A DNA stretch of 64,000 nucleotides from Flavobacteriales bacterium UBA7666 (lineage in GTDB: Bacteria; Bacteroidota; Bacteroidia; Flavobacteriales_D; Crocinitomicaceae), in contig DLHO01000022.1 in NCBI GenBank assembly GCA_002483265.1, forward strand, positions 124,860 through 188,859, in the 5' to 3' direction. The notes beneath the pieces are model-generated. The model was not told the DNA's origin. It saw nothing but the letters and a program-made list of their open reading frames with translations, and did no database searches. The position numbers and the translations under genes are program-made. Below, one piece after another: positions 1 through 8,893 of the stretch (within the stretch, counting starts at the first letter, position 1; each line of letters starts with the position of its first letter).

Positions 1-1
1 T

Positions 2-961
2 GCAATACTTGCGTGTATTCCATTTATTGCTTCTTCTCAAAATTCCACCTGGGAAAGAGAAATGATCGCTGTTACCGAAGGTACTTCTGAACACATTATT
101 ATGGGATCCGCAGGAATTGAGGCTGCGCAGTGGGATCAGCTTCAACATCCAAAATTCTGGCAGCAGATCATGATTCTTTCACCGGATTCCGTTTTGGTAA
201 ATGTAGGAGCCACGAGACAGATCATTGCAAAAATGTCGAATAAAGACTGGCATGCTCAAACGGAGGCTCAAAAAACCATTTTTAAAGATAGTATTCGCAC
301 CTTGTTCAGCTTGAATGCGGACGAACGGATCAACGTCACCACTGGAAAAAACGACTTCTATCGTTTTGATTTGGTATTTGAAAGTTTGCCTAAAGGTGTT
401 TCTGCATTTGAAGGTTTTGGTGTAGATCCGTGGTATGCGCAATCTATTTTATTAATTGAAAGTCCGGGAAGAATGCAGAAATCGTCTGTTGGTGCTTACG
501 GTCCTTTTCAATTAATGCCAGCGGTTGCCCGTTCGATGGGATTGACTGTCAATCGTTCCGTGGATGAGCGAAAAGATTTTATGCGTTCGGCTTATGCCGC
601 ATCTCAATTGCTCAAGCGTATTTGTATTCCTTCAGCGAAAGGGATTGCAGAAGGTGCCGGCTTGGTTGTGGATGAACAATCCATTTGGTTTCGCTTGTTG
701 ACAATGCATGTTTATCACGCAGGAGCTTTGAATGTGAAAGCTGTGGTAAATGCTATTGGACCAGTAACTTCCGGAGAAGAGTTAATCCAGAAAATGTGGG
801 TTACTAGTGCAGGAAGTTTCGGGAATTGTTCTCAGAACTATTCACAATTAGCATTGGCGGCACATATTCAATTGGGACAAATTATTTCAAATAAAGCGTC
901 TTCTGTTTATGAATGTAGTAAGGCATTTGTTTCGGATGAACCAATCCTTACCCCAAATTAG
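2..961 (+). CDS. Lytic transglycosylase SLT-domain protein (5' end outside window)
   Basis: The frame is open to the window edge and reads through a signal-peptide-like stretch (AILACIPFIASSQ) before the first internal ATG at 62, so the true start lies upstream. A GH23/SLT-like core is visible: the probable catalytic Glu in ILLIESPG, then GAYGPFQLMP and a later YHAGALNVKAV segment. Such enzymes cleave the MurNAc-GlcNAc bond of peptidoglycan in the periplasm. The C-terminal ~150 residues carry no other domain I recognise. An inverted repeat (AATCCTTA 943-950 with TAAGGATT 964-971) overlaps the stop codon and may end transcription between this gene and the convergent TonB receptor. The fold call is fairly safe; the exact substrate is not. 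Confidence 0.8.
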   Translation, partial: AILACIPFIASSQNSTWEREMIAVTEGTSEHIIMGSAGIEAAQWDQLQHPKFWQQIMILSPDSVLVNVGATRQIIAKMSNKDWHAQTEAQKTIFKDSIRTLFSLNADERINVTTGKNDFYRFDLVFESLPKGVSAFEGFGVDPWYAQSILLIESPGRMQKSSVGAYGPFQLMPAVARSMGLTVNRSVDERKDFMRSAYAASQLLKRICIPSAKGIAEGAGLVVDEQSIWFRLLTMHVYHAGALNVKAVVNAIGPVTSGEELIQKMWVTSAGSFGNCSQNYSQLALAAHIQLGQIISNKASSVYECSKAFVSDEPILTPN

Positions 962-983
962 GATAAGGATTGATTGTGATTCT

Positions 984-3422
984 TTAGAATTGGAAAATCA
1001 GCCCCAAGGTTGGAGTAACGGTAGCCGACTCGTTTTTTAAGAGTAAAGGAATTCCGTTTGAACCATCTGATTTTAAAGGCTGTCCATCTGTTGTGGCAAA
1101 TGCGGAATTATCATCGGTTCGTTTGAAAGTGTAGTATGGAGTTCCTTGTTGTTTGGTTGCCAGAATATTTTGTATATCAATGAAAAATGCCAAACTGGTA
1201 GCTTTAAAATTCCATGTTTTGTCGATGCGTAGATCCAGTTGACTGAATAGTTTCAATCGCGCGGAGTTTACGTTGGCGTAATCAAGAACTCCATTTCCGG
1301 TTGTGGGATAGGCAAATTGAGAAGCAGTTAAATTATAGGGAGTATATGGAACACCACCCGCCAAACGGTATTTTGCACCTAGTTGCCAACTCTTTTTAAA
1401 CTTATAACCTAATGTTCCAGAAAGTAAATGTTGGTTATCCCACGCAGAAGGAATTAGTACACCGTCTGCTCCCGAAAATTTACTTCTTACATAGGTATAA
1501 CTGACAAAATAGAATAGTTTTTTGACTAGTTTTTGCTGGATGAAAACCTCAAATCCGATCGTTTCTCCTTTTCCTGAACTCTTCACGGCTTCATTTCCTA
1601 CAGCGCCATATTCTTGTCCTTGATTGGCCAAAGAAATTCCATTAGAAACTGATACCGGATAGTTGGAATACTGTTTATAGAATCCTTCCAAAGTGATTCG
1701 TAATGCTTCATTTGGAAGAAATTGTCCGCCAAACACATAATGTGTGGAACGAATATAATCAATGGATTTATTCACCAATTGATTGGTATCATTGCGATAA
1801 CCTAAAACCGTGTATGTTGGTATTTTGTAATAAACTCCTGCACTCCCGGTTAATTCAAATTTCGGAGTGATTTTGAGTGCTGCTGATAGTCGGGGAGAGA
1901 TGGTGGGAAGGGGATTCATCCCATCAGCTGTAAAAGTGTTTATGTCTGAGCGAATACCACCTGAAATTAATAACCGATCGGAGAAGAAATTACGAGAAAG
2001 TTGTGCAAACGCTCCAAATTTGAAGAAATCAATGGCGCTTTTGAAGCGGATTTCCAGAGGTGGAGTGATTACATTTCCGGCAGAATCGGTGGTTCCTTCA
2101 TTCAGTTTTGAATAAATATCGGTATTGTATTTCACATACTGAGCAGAAATTCCAATGGAGTATTTCCACCCGTTTACATATTTATTTAGATCTGCGCGGA
2201 ATTTATTCTCAATTTCTTGAGATTGCAATCCGAAGTTGCGAAACGCTTCGTTGTCATATTGCGCATCTTTGAATTGATCCAATTGGTTATTGAACATGTT
2301 TCTACTTAGTGCAAAATTGATATATCCTTTTTTGATTAAGCGTTTTAGTGTAAACCCAGTGGTGTAATTCCATTGAGTGATAAATGGTAAGGAGCGACGG
2401 AAATATTCATTTTCAGGACTTGCTTCCCGGGTTTCTCCAAAGTTGAATTTATCAATTGCTCCCAAGCCAATAAATGTCAGAGTAGTCTTTTCATTTAATC
2501 GAGTTGATAGCTTCAGCTGATAATCTTGGTAGCGTGGGCGGATTGGTAAATCAATCAGTTTGAATAACAAGTCCAGGTAGGAGAATCGTCCTGCTACTAA
2601 AAAATCAGTTTTCTTACCTAAAGGGCCTTCCAGGGTAATGGCAGATTCCGTTAAACTTGCGCGCACATTTCCGGAAAATTTTTGGTTGTTTCCTTGTCTT
2701 TGTTTGATGACAAAAGTGGAAGCCAAAGCATTATCATATCTTGCATCGAAAGCAGAAGAAGATAGTTTTAATTCTTCAATAAAAGAAACGTTGATTATTC
2801 CCTGAGCCCCTCCTGAACTTCCCTGAGTTTGAAAGTGGTTTAAAACCGGGATTTCAATTCCATCTAAGTAGTAAACATTCTCATTGGGAGCTCCTCCACG
2901 AATGATAATATCGTTTCGTCCGCCACCACCTGTTGATCCTCCAACCCCAGGAAGTGATTGAACCACTTTAGAAACATCGTAGTTTCCTCCGGGATTACTT
3001 TTAATTTCTTCCGAAGTAAGTCTTTGAACAGACAATGGTGTAACCATGTCGGTAGCATCCGCTTTAGTTGCATTTGAATTGGTAATTACAACTTCTCCAA
3101 TTTCCGTTTCCGTTTCTGTCGTTTCAAAGTTTACAATTTGTGCATTTCCTGATGTTACAACGATATTGTACTTTGTAAGACTTTCATAAGTAGCCAAGCT
3201 GAATGTTACATTGTAAGTCCCTGTAGGAATTTCAAGTTGATAGTTTCCGTTTTCATCTGTTTTTACTGCAAAGTCAGTCCCTATTACTTTTACAATTCCA
3301 TCCACAAGTAGTTCTTGCGTGTTTTTATCTCGTGCTACACCTTGTATGGTTCCAGTGGTTTGTGCACTAAGACTTGAATAATTGAAGAGAAATAGAATAA
3401 GAAATGGAATGTTTAATTTCAT
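984..3422 (-). CDS. TonB-dependent receptor with carboxypeptidase-regulatory-like domain
   Basis: An 812-residue outer-membrane receptor. Domain order: signal peptide (MKLNIPFLILFLFNYSSLSAQ), carboxypeptidase-regulatory-like beta-sandwich (about 22-110), TonB plug (about 125-240, with IIIRGGAPNENVYYLDGIEI), then a beta-barrel ending in GLIFQF with a C-terminal aromatic residue. I chose the ATG at 3422; the frame could be extended to a TTG at 3446, but that would put residues before the signal peptide. It is divergent from a MarR regulator with palindromic sites between them, so MarR control is likely. No SusD partner is adjacent. The substrate is unknown; siderophore, peptide or metal complex are all possible. 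Confidence 0.9.
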   Translation of the reverse strand: MKLNIPFLILFLFNYSSLSAQTTGTIQGVARDKNTQELLVDGIVKVIGTDFAVKTDENGNYQLEIPTGTYNVTFSLATYESLTKYNIVVTSGNAQIVNFETTETETEIGEVVITNSNATKADATDMVTPLSVQRLTSEEIKSNPGGNYDVSKVVQSLPGVGGSTGGGGRNDIIIRGGAPNENVYYLDGIEIPVLNHFQTQGSSGGAQGIINVSFIEELKLSSSAFDARYDNALASTFVIKQRQGNNQKFSGNVRASLTESAITLEGPLGKKTDFLVAGRFSYLDLLFKLIDLPIRPRYQDYQLKLSTRLNEKTTLTFIGLGAIDKFNFGETREASPENEYFRRSLPFITQWNYTTGFTLKRLIKKGYINFALSRNMFNNQLDQFKDAQYDNEAFRNFGLQSQEIENKFRADLNKYVNGWKYSIGISAQYVKYNTDIYSKLNEGTTDSAGNVITPPLEIRFKSAIDFFKFGAFAQLSRNFFSDRLLISGGIRSDINTFTADGMNPLPTISPRLSAALKITPKFELTGSAGVYYKIPTYTVLGYRNDTNQLVNKSIDYIRSTHYVFGGQFLPNEALRITLEGFYKQYSNYPVSVSNGISLANQGQEYGAVGNEAVKSSGKGETIGFEVFIQQKLVKKLFYFVSYTYVRSKFSGADGVLIPSAWDNQHLLSGTLGYKFKKSWQLGAKYRLAGGVPYTPYNLTASQFAYPTTGNGVLDYANVNSARLKLFSQLDLRIDKTWNFKATSLAFFIDIQNILATKQQGTPYYTFKRTDDNSAFATTDGQPLKSDGSNGIPLLLKNESATVTPTLGLIFQF

Positions 3423-3427
3423 ATGTT

Positions 3428-3521
3428 TTCGTATTTTACGAATCAAATATAATACGTAATCGTAATATAAAATACTTTTATTACAACATTTTTGTATTAA
3501 TTATTGTATTTTCGTATTACA
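3428..3521. promoter_or_regulatory. Candidate MarR operators between the TonB receptor and its regulator
   Basis: Three related TCGTATT/AATACGA-containing elements lie in the divergent gap. One is a perfect inverted repeat, TTCGTA-TTT-TACGAA (3428-3442). A second on the minus strand reads TACG-ATTA-CGTA (about 3453-3464). A third is the near-palindrome TGTATTTTCGTATTACA (3505-3521), just upstream of the marR-like start. The spacing suits repression of both genes by the adjacent MarR protein. Binding is inferred. Confidence 0.5.
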
Positions 3522-3532
3522 GTAAGCTATAA

Positions 3533-4195
3533 ATGGAAAGTACTTTAGTTCAGTTGATAAAGCAGTATGAAGAATACAAGCAATCAATCAAGAATGATTT
3601 ACAGGGAGATTCCTTAACTGGTTTTTTATTGTTTATGAATAAGCGATTGGGAAAAACAGGGGATAATGGTATTGATTTTGGAATATCCAGCTGGGAAAAT
3701 TTTAACCGACAAACATTGACCGAAATGGCCAGTGCATTCATTGGTAAAATGGGAAGGTATGTAGATCATTATGCTAAAAAAGCCATGCCTAAAACCCAAG
3801 TTGCTTCCATTGAAGAATTCACTTATTTAATTGTCATGCTTCAAGAGCAAAGTATGACAAAAAGTGAATTGATTAATCACAATGCGCATCAAATAACAAC
3901 GGGCACTGAAATCATTAAACGATTAATAGGAAAAGGGTATTTGGAACAGACAAATGATTTGAAAGATAAGCGAAGTGTTCGGGTTTCAATAACTGATAAA
4001 GGCAGGGTAGCTGTTTATTCTACTGCGAAGACTACAAAATCATTGTCAACTATTGCAACTGGGATTTTAAGCGACGAAGAATTGCTTTTTCTTGTAAATA
4101 CATTGCGTAAATTGGATGATTTTCACAAAGAAATTTTCCAAGAATCAAAACACCTTGAATTAAATGAGTTAGTTGAAAAGCATTTAAAAGGATAA
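3533..4195 (+). CDS. MarR-family transcriptional regulator
   Basis: A 220-residue protein with a MarR winged helix at about 95-175: a recognition-helix region (MTKSELINHNAHQITTGTEI), then the wing-like stretch NDLKDKRSVRVSITDKG that is characteristic of MarR proteins. Residues 1-90 form a longer helical N-terminus than usual for the family (~150 residues). The neighbouring divergent gene encodes a TonB receptor and TCGTATT palindromes lie between them, so local autoregulation is the simplest reading. The ligand is unknown. Confidence 0.85.
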   Translation: MESTLVQLIKQYEEYKQSIKNDLQGDSLTGFLLFMNKRLGKTGDNGIDFGISSWENFNRQTLTEMASAFIGKMGRYVDHYAKKAMPKTQVASIEEFTYLIVMLQEQSMTKSELINHNAHQITTGTEIIKRLIGKGYLEQTNDLKDKRSVRVSITDKGRVAVYSTAKTTKSLSTIATGILSDEELLFLVNTLRKLDDFHKEIFQESKHLELNELVEKHLKG

Positions 4196-4208
4196 CTAAG
4201 AACCTTAT

Positions 4209-4583
4209 TTAGCTGTTCTTCACAAATAGAATACTAAGCGAATTGACACAATGCCTTGTGTCTTTGGGGGTGAAACGTTCACCGTTAAATACGTGTCCTA
4301 AATGTCCATCGCAATTCGCACAAACAATTTCTACACGTTTTCCATCCGGATCGGGAATTCGTTTTACACTTCCCGGAATTTCATCGTCAAATGACGGCCA
4401 TCCGCATCCTGAATCAAATTTGTCTGAACTTTTGTATAAAGGAGCTTCGCAACGACGGCATACAAACAACCCTTGTTCTTCCCATTTATTGTATTGACCT
4501 GTAAAGGGATATTCTGTTCCTTTTCGAACAATAATGCGTTCTTCGTCCGGGGTCAATGGATTCCAATCTTTCTTTTCTTTCAT
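4209..4583 (-). CDS. msrB: Peptide-methionine (R)-S-oxide reductase
   Basis: A 124-residue single-domain MsrB. Zinc-site cysteine pairs are C42/C45 (CRRC) and C88/C91 (CANC). The catalytic Cys112 is in the RHCVNS motif, and GCGWPSF contains Cys60, a candidate recycling residue. The HLGHVF signature is also present. It repairs methionine-R-sulfoxide in oxidised proteins using thioredoxin. There is no signal peptide, so it is cytoplasmic. It is convergent with the marR-like gene, only 13 bp apart. Confidence 0.96.
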   Translation of the reverse strand: MKEKKDWNPLTPDEERIIVRKGTEYPFTGQYNKWEEQGLFVCRRCEAPLYKSSDKFDSGCGWPSFDDEIPGSVKRIPDPDGKRVEIVCANCDGHLGHVFNGERFTPKDTRHCVNSLSILFVKNS

Positions 4584-4745
4584 CGGTTAAATTTGCAGTT
4601 ACAAGATACAAAAAAAATGAATGGGGAAGTGCTGGTAAATAAGTTAATTGAAATTTAATTTAAGAGTTAATCTGTTGATTTTCAAAATGATTTATATACT
4701 GAGGGTTTGAATTTTTTGAAAATACTAAATTCCCTTATTTGAATA

Positions 4746-4781
4746 AAAAGAGGTTGCCCGAACTACCAGACAACCTCTTTT
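4746..4781. terminator. Bidirectional hairpin terminator
   Basis: An 11-bp stem, AAAAGAGGTTG (4746-4756) with CAACCTCTTTT (4771-4781), around a 14-nt loop, and T-rich on either strand. It sits directly downstream of the minus-strand lipoprotein gene ending at 4802. Confidence 0.8.
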
Positions 4782-4801
4782 CAATAAATCTTTTTTGGTT
4801 C

Positions 4802-6292
4802 TTACACACCCATTGAATCAATCTTGTCCATGATTTGATTTGCATAAAAATCAGTAACTTGTTTCAAAATATTGATCTTCTTATTTTTAGCAGCAATGAC
4901 CATTTTAGAACCATCTCTGTTTACATTGATGGTAACGTATTGAAGGATTTCAATAACCTTTGCTCCGTCTTCCAATTCCAGACTTTTTACATCCATTTTT
5001 TCAAATGCAATGAATAGAGAGAAACTGTCTTCGCCAAAGTTCTTAGCATAAGGAGGTAAGTTTAATTTTCCTGCTGTTTCTTTTCCGCTGGTAGCGAAAA
5101 TTCCTTTCTTAGATGATTTAACACGTAAATCTCCCATGATATAAGTATCTCCTTTTTTCTCTCCAAAAACTGCGAATTGATCGTCCATCATTTTTTGAAG
5201 AATATCACCCTTCGGACCAAGTCCTAAGAAGCTATTGTATTCCAGTTCCATTCCCATTGCAGATTTGGGATCTCCTTTTAAAATTGCACCTGCCTGACCC
5301 GAAAATAATTTAGATAATGGGTTTTGTCCAAGAGCCAATAAGGCAAACTTGACTTCTCCCGGGAAATCTTGTGTTAATCGTTGTTGAGCAGTAGGCAAAT
5401 AATCGTTCAGGAAACTTTCACCTTTTCTTAGGTCTAAGTTCATGGCAATTCCCATCCATGGATCGCCACCACCCAATTTGTTTACCAAAGTTGCCCCGTT
5501 TTTATCTTTGAAAAACAATTCGTCTTTCAAGTCATCAGAGAATAGATTCTCAGATTCAACAGTTGCCATTCCATTGGTGAAATTTGCTACTGTTTTGATG
5601 TACGCATCTTCTACTAATTCGTCCAGGTGTTCTTTCTTTTCAGCCGGAAGTTTCTCCAATTCAGTATTGGAAGTATTCAACAAACGAGCAACGTCAATTC
5701 CTGAAACGATATCCCCTTTTTGTTCAATGATTTCTTCTGCTTTATCTTCCGAAAGATCACCATCAGTTAGAGCAAATGCTTCTTTTATTTTCGCTTTGCC
5801 ATCATAATCTCCCGGTTTGCTAATAATCATCAGGACTTTATTTCGGATTCCGAAAGTCACATCATCTTCTTGATGGTATGAAATATCACCGTCTTTATCC
5901 AATGCATATCCCATTTCACTGATGATAGATGCCAAACTGTCTTGATCTTTTATATTGATTAATGCATACACTGTTTCAGGAGTACCATCATGACCAAAAG
6001 GAGCTTCCAATGCGTAGTAAATTGGTTTGTCAATTTCCAATCCTCTTTTCCAGTTTCCAAGCACACTTCCCAAAATTGTATTCACTTTCGGAATGCTTTT
6101 GTAATCTGCATTATTTAAAATGTTCATTGCGCTGATGTGACCAAAAGCAACTATTTTTTCATTACCTTCAATTAATGCTGAAGTTGCTTCGGCTGCATCT
6201 CGTTCCGAAGAGTCGGATGAACAAGAGCTGAAGAACAAAATTCCGCTGATTGCGAAGATGCTGAATAGTAGTGATTTATTATATTTTTTCAT
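4802..6292 (-). CDS. Secreted lipoprotein, DUF4836-like
   Basis: A 496-residue lipoprotein precursor. The signal peptide ends in a lipobox, FFSSC, at about 20-24, followed by a Ser/Asp-rich linker. The rest alternates beta and alpha segments without catalytic motifs I recognise; overall it resembles the Bacteroidota DUF4836 lipoproteins. On the minus strand a consensus -7 element TACATTTG (6321-6328) lies 29 bp upstream of the ATG. It appears to be a single-gene transcript closed by the hairpin at 4746-4781. The family assignment is tentative and the function unknown. Confidence 0.65.
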   Translation of the reverse strand: MKKYNKSLLFSIFAISGILFFSSCSSDSSERDAAEATSALIEGNEKIVAFGHISAMNILNNADYKSIPKVNTILGSVLGNWKRGLEIDKPIYYALEAPFGHDGTPETVYALINIKDQDSLASIISEMGYALDKDGDISYHQEDDVTFGIRNKVLMIISKPGDYDGKAKIKEAFALTDGDLSEDKAEEIIEQKGDIVSGIDVARLLNTSNTELEKLPAEKKEHLDELVEDAYIKTVANFTNGMATVESENLFSDDLKDELFFKDKNGATLVNKLGGGDPWMGIAMNLDLRKGESFLNDYLPTAQQRLTQDFPGEVKFALLALGQNPLSKLFSGQAGAILKGDPKSAMGMELEYNSFLGLGPKGDILQKMMDDQFAVFGEKKGDTYIMGDLRVKSSKKGIFATSGKETAGKLNLPPYAKNFGEDSFSLFIAFEKMDVKSLELEDGAKVIEILQYVTINVNRDGSKMVIAAKNKKINILKQVTDFYANQIMDKIDSMGV

Positions 6293-6320
6293 AGGTAAAT
6301 TTTTGTTTCAAATGAACACT

Positions 6321-6351
6321 CAAATGTAGACTTTCTTTTTAATTTCGAAGT
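6321..6351 (-). promoter_or_regulatory. Bacteroidota-type promoter of the lipoprotein gene
   Basis: On the minus strand a -7 box TACATTTG (6321-6328) matches TAnnTTTG. The expected -33 position, 19-20 nt further upstream, reads TTCG, a weak match to TTTG. It lies just upstream of the start codon at 6292. Confidence 0.45.
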
Positions 6352-6393
6352 TCATATTTACAATTTTTATTCCAAACTTAAAAGTCTGATTCT

Positions 6394-6960
6394 GTGCATT
6401 TTATTGAGCCTTATTTTAATTGGAGACACTTGTACATCGCTTCTGAGGATTCACTTTCTCCGTTTTATGATCGGGAGTATAGTGAATTTGAATTCACGGA
6501 ACGCATTTACAACTTCCTGATTCATCCGCAATGGGATAATATCGGCTCCAGAACACTCTTTACAAAGATTTTATTTGTGGATTATGAAGAAGGTTATGCA
6601 ATCATGGAATTTATTGGAGAGTGGAATGATGCAATTGAGAACGACATCATGACTCTTAAGCGAAATGTAATTGAGGAAATGATGCCCCACGGAATTAATA
6701 AATTTATTCTGGTAGGAGAAAACGTTCTGAATTTTCATTATTCAGATGATTGTTATTATGAAGAATGGTTTGATGAAGTGGAAGACGGATGGATTGCATT
6801 AGTCAATTTTCACGATCATGTCATTCATGAATTTGAAAAAGCACGGGTCGATCACTATTTTGTAATGGGAGGTGATTTGGAAGATGTTGATTGGAGAACG
6901 AGTGCACCATCTCAGTTTTACGAGCGAGTGGATGAATTGGTTCAGCGAAGAATAGGTTAA
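6394..6960 (+). CDS. Conserved-looking acidic protein of unknown function
   Basis: A 188-residue protein with no signal peptide, rich in Glu/Asp and aromatic residues. The only plausible start is GTG at 6394, because an in-frame TAA lies at 6379-6381 and no ATG follows it. Tyr/Trp-rich clusters (YSDDCYYEEWFDEVEDGW) and the late motif YFVMGGDLEDVDWRTSAPSQFYERVDEL are notable. I do not recognise the family. It stands alone between the divergent lipoprotein gene and a GC-rich palindrome. Confidence 0.7.
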   Translation: MHFIEPYFNWRHLYIASEDSLSPFYDREYSEFEFTERIYNFLIHPQWDNIGSRTLFTKILFVDYEEGYAIMEFIGEWNDAIENDIMTLKRNVIEEMMPHGINKFILVGENVLNFHYSDDCYYEEWFDEVEDGWIALVNFHDHVIHEFEKARVDHYFVMGGDLEDVDWRTSAPSQFYERVDELVQRRIG

Positions 6961-6968
6961 AACAGTGA

Positions 6969-6994
6969 GGGACGTCTGCCGCGGCGGACGTCCC
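6969..6994. repeat. 26-bp GC-rich near-perfect palindrome
   Basis: The sequence runs GGGACGTC...GACGTCCC around a TGCCGCGGCG core, with one mismatched pair. It is strikingly GC-rich for this AT-rich sequence. It lies 8 bp after a stop codon and has no T-tract, so it is more like an intergenic repeat or stabilising hairpin than a standard terminator. Confidence 0.6.
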
Positions 6995-7064
6995 CGCATT
7001 ATACTCAAAGGTATTGTCATGACTGCACTGACGTTTGTCTTTTTTCACCAGCTATAGCTAGCTC

Positions 7065-7943
7065 TTATTTAGAAATAAATACTTTCTTCATTGCCATATT
7101 ATTGTCTACGGAAACATTTATCATGTAAATTCCGCTAGTCAATTCGTTGTCAAGTCGGACAGAAAGAGAGCTTTCGCCTGCACTTACGGTACCTAATTTT
7201 TCTGTGAAAACAGATTTTCCACTCAGGTCAACCACATTGACAAAAACAGAACCATCTACTTTGCTGTTTAATTGAATGTTTAATGAATTAGTATTTGCCT
7301 GATAACCAATTTGTGTTTCCAGCGTAGGTGTAATTTCTTCAACTCCGGCTTGAGAACCAAAAGAATGTTGTGAGGTACGGATTACATCTCCGGCATCACT
7401 GCTACTGTTATTTGTCTGATTGGTTGCAAGGTAGAATGTCACGGTTCCAACATTCGTTGCCGGTGATGTCCAGTTGAAGGTCCAGCTGGTTAAACTTGTT
7501 CCCGCTAACTTATGTGTAACCCGTGATTTCCCTCCGGATGTAATGGTTTTTGTATGCGTTGCATCCGTGATGGTCCAAGTTCCCGCAACCGTGTTATTTG
7601 GATTCAAAGCAACAATTTCAAATCCGTTTTTCACGTTATTAGTCGCCATACTTAACTGAACCTGATAAGTTGTACTTACTTCGTATTCACTAACCGGATT
7701 TCCACCATTCAAAAGCGTCACGTTATTAAATCCGGAACCGCTTTGAACTGTTCCCGAATGACATTGTGTACAAACTCCGTCACCAGGAGCACCGGTTCTT
7801 CCTCCGGGACTGCCGGCCTGATTGAATGCTGAATGGATATTCTTACTGAAGTTTTTAACTGTTTGAAAGGAATTATTTCCTGAGAAACTGAGCAGAAACC
7901 CTGATGCAGCTAATAGCCCGATAAAGATGTAGTTTTTATTCAT
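7065..7943 (-). CDS. Secreted choice-of-anchor V heme-motif protein with T9SS sorting domain
   Basis: About 292 residues. The N-terminal signal/anchor (MNKNYIFIGLLAASGFLLSFSG) is followed by GAPGDGVCTQCHSG, a c-type heme CxxCH motif at the start of a Reeler-like/choice-of-anchor V beta domain (about 50-190). The end is a T9SS type A sorting domain (final ~75 residues, SGIYMINVSVDNNMAMKKVFISK). A second ATG six bases upstream (7949) is equally possible. It is the last gene on the minus strand after the cytochrome/YceI/DUF5777 genes, but a 170-bp gap containing a minus-strand TAACTTTG box (8039-8046) suggests its own promoter. Confidence 0.82.
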   Translation of the reverse strand: MNKNYIFIGLLAASGFLLSFSGNNSFQTVKNFSKNIHSAFNQAGSPGGRTGAPGDGVCTQCHSGTVQSGSGFNNVTLLNGGNPVSEYEVSTTYQVQLSMATNNVKNGFEIVALNPNNTVAGTWTITDATHTKTITSGGKSRVTHKLAGTSLTSWTFNWTSPATNVGTVTFYLATNQTNNSSSDAGDVIRTSQHSFGSQAGVEEITPTLETQIGYQANTNSLNIQLNSKVDGSVFVNVVDLSGKSVFTEKLGTVSAGESSLSVRLDNELTSGIYMINVSVDNNMAMKKVFISK

Positions 7944-8115
7944 AACCATTTTTAATTGTTCAATTGTTCATATTGCATTCCCAACCAGATAAATGAATTT
8001 TATAAATAGATCATTTATCCGATGTAATTGCATTATTCCAAAGTTATGTATGTAAGCGTTGTTTATTGTTATGAAATTGCCGTGATAAATTATGAATTTC
8101 CGGAGTTGGGGTGTT

Positions 8116-8481
8116 TTAATTGTTCATTTTTCCTTGCTGCAACCAACATTGAAATTGTTGAATCAATGAATCAGCCAGTGCAGGACCACCTTCAGGCATT
8201 AGTTGAGGAGTTCCTCGCAATGCATGAATGATTTTATCTGCATTTTCCGAAATTTCAGTATAATTGGATAGAACAGGAGATGTTCCTGCCCCGCTTCCAT
8301 GACAACCTGAGCAGTTCTCTTCAATCATCGGAGCAACTTGTTGACTAAATGAAATCGTACTCGTACAGATAACCTCAGGTAGTGGAGGAGGAGCTTTTGC
8401 CTTTGAACATCCACTTGGAAGAAACAATGTTAGAATAGCCACACTGCCCAATGCAAAGAAAATAGAATTCGTTTTTTTCAT
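8116..8481 (-). CDS. Small c-type cytochrome lipoprotein
   Basis: A 121-residue protein. The lipobox LPSGC at about 21-25 is followed by a Pro-rich linker and one heme-attachment motif, CSGCH. A C-terminal helical part contains the candidate axial Met in PQLMPEGG. It resembles the domain annotated as planctomycete-type cytochrome c. The start codon directly abuts the stop codon of the upstream membrane-protein gene, so the two are co-translated. Probable role: periplasmic or membrane-tethered electron transfer. The partner is unknown. Confidence 0.82.
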   Translation of the reverse strand: MKKTNSIFFALGSVAILTLFLPSGCSKAKAPPPLPEVICTSTISFSQQVAPMIEENCSGCHGSGAGTSPVLSNYTEISENADKIIHALRGTPQLMPEGGPALADSLIQQFQCWLQQGKMNN

Positions 8482-8886
8482 TTATTTAATAAATAAAGGT
8501 TTAAAGCTCATCCATGAAAGCGCCGGAATAAATACCAATGGAATCAGGTAGCCTTTAAAATAGTCGATCATAGCCATGGAGTCTTCATTCTTAAATTCAG
8601 GATCATTCATGGTAAAGACATAAAAGACCAATGAAATAGAAAAACCCGAAAGAATGAAGTTGCAAATAAAACTTGCCAGAGCTTTGTTTTTTAAAAGTGC
8701 ATAAATTCCTACTCCAAGGATACTGATTCCCAAAGTGATCATCAGAGAAAAGCAGAGCAAATGCCAATAACCACTTACTTCTGTGAAATCAGCAATCGTA
8801 TTTTTGTAAATAGATGAATAAGCCCACGAAATGATGGATGAAAACAGACCGGCTGTCAGTGCCAGAAAAAAGAAGCGTTTAAACAT
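8482..8886 (-). CDS. Small four-helix integral membrane protein
   Basis: 134 residues with about four hydrophobic helices (near 1-22, 40-62, 68-90 and 108-128). I chose the ATG at 8886; an in-frame TTG lies one codon upstream. It lies between the YceI gene (8-bp gap) and the cytochrome gene (0-bp gap), so it belongs to the same operon. No heme ligand pattern is obvious and I do not recognise the family. An anchor or quinone-side partner for the cytochrome is possible but not shown. Confidence 0.75.
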   Translation of the reverse strand: MFKRFFFLALTAGLFSSIISWAYSSIYKNTIADFTEVSGYWHLLCFSLMITLGISILGVGIYALLKNKALASFICNFILSGFSISLVFYVFTMNDPEFKNEDSMAMIDYFKGYLIPLVFIPALSWMSFKPLFIK

Positions 8887-8893
8887 CAAATAC

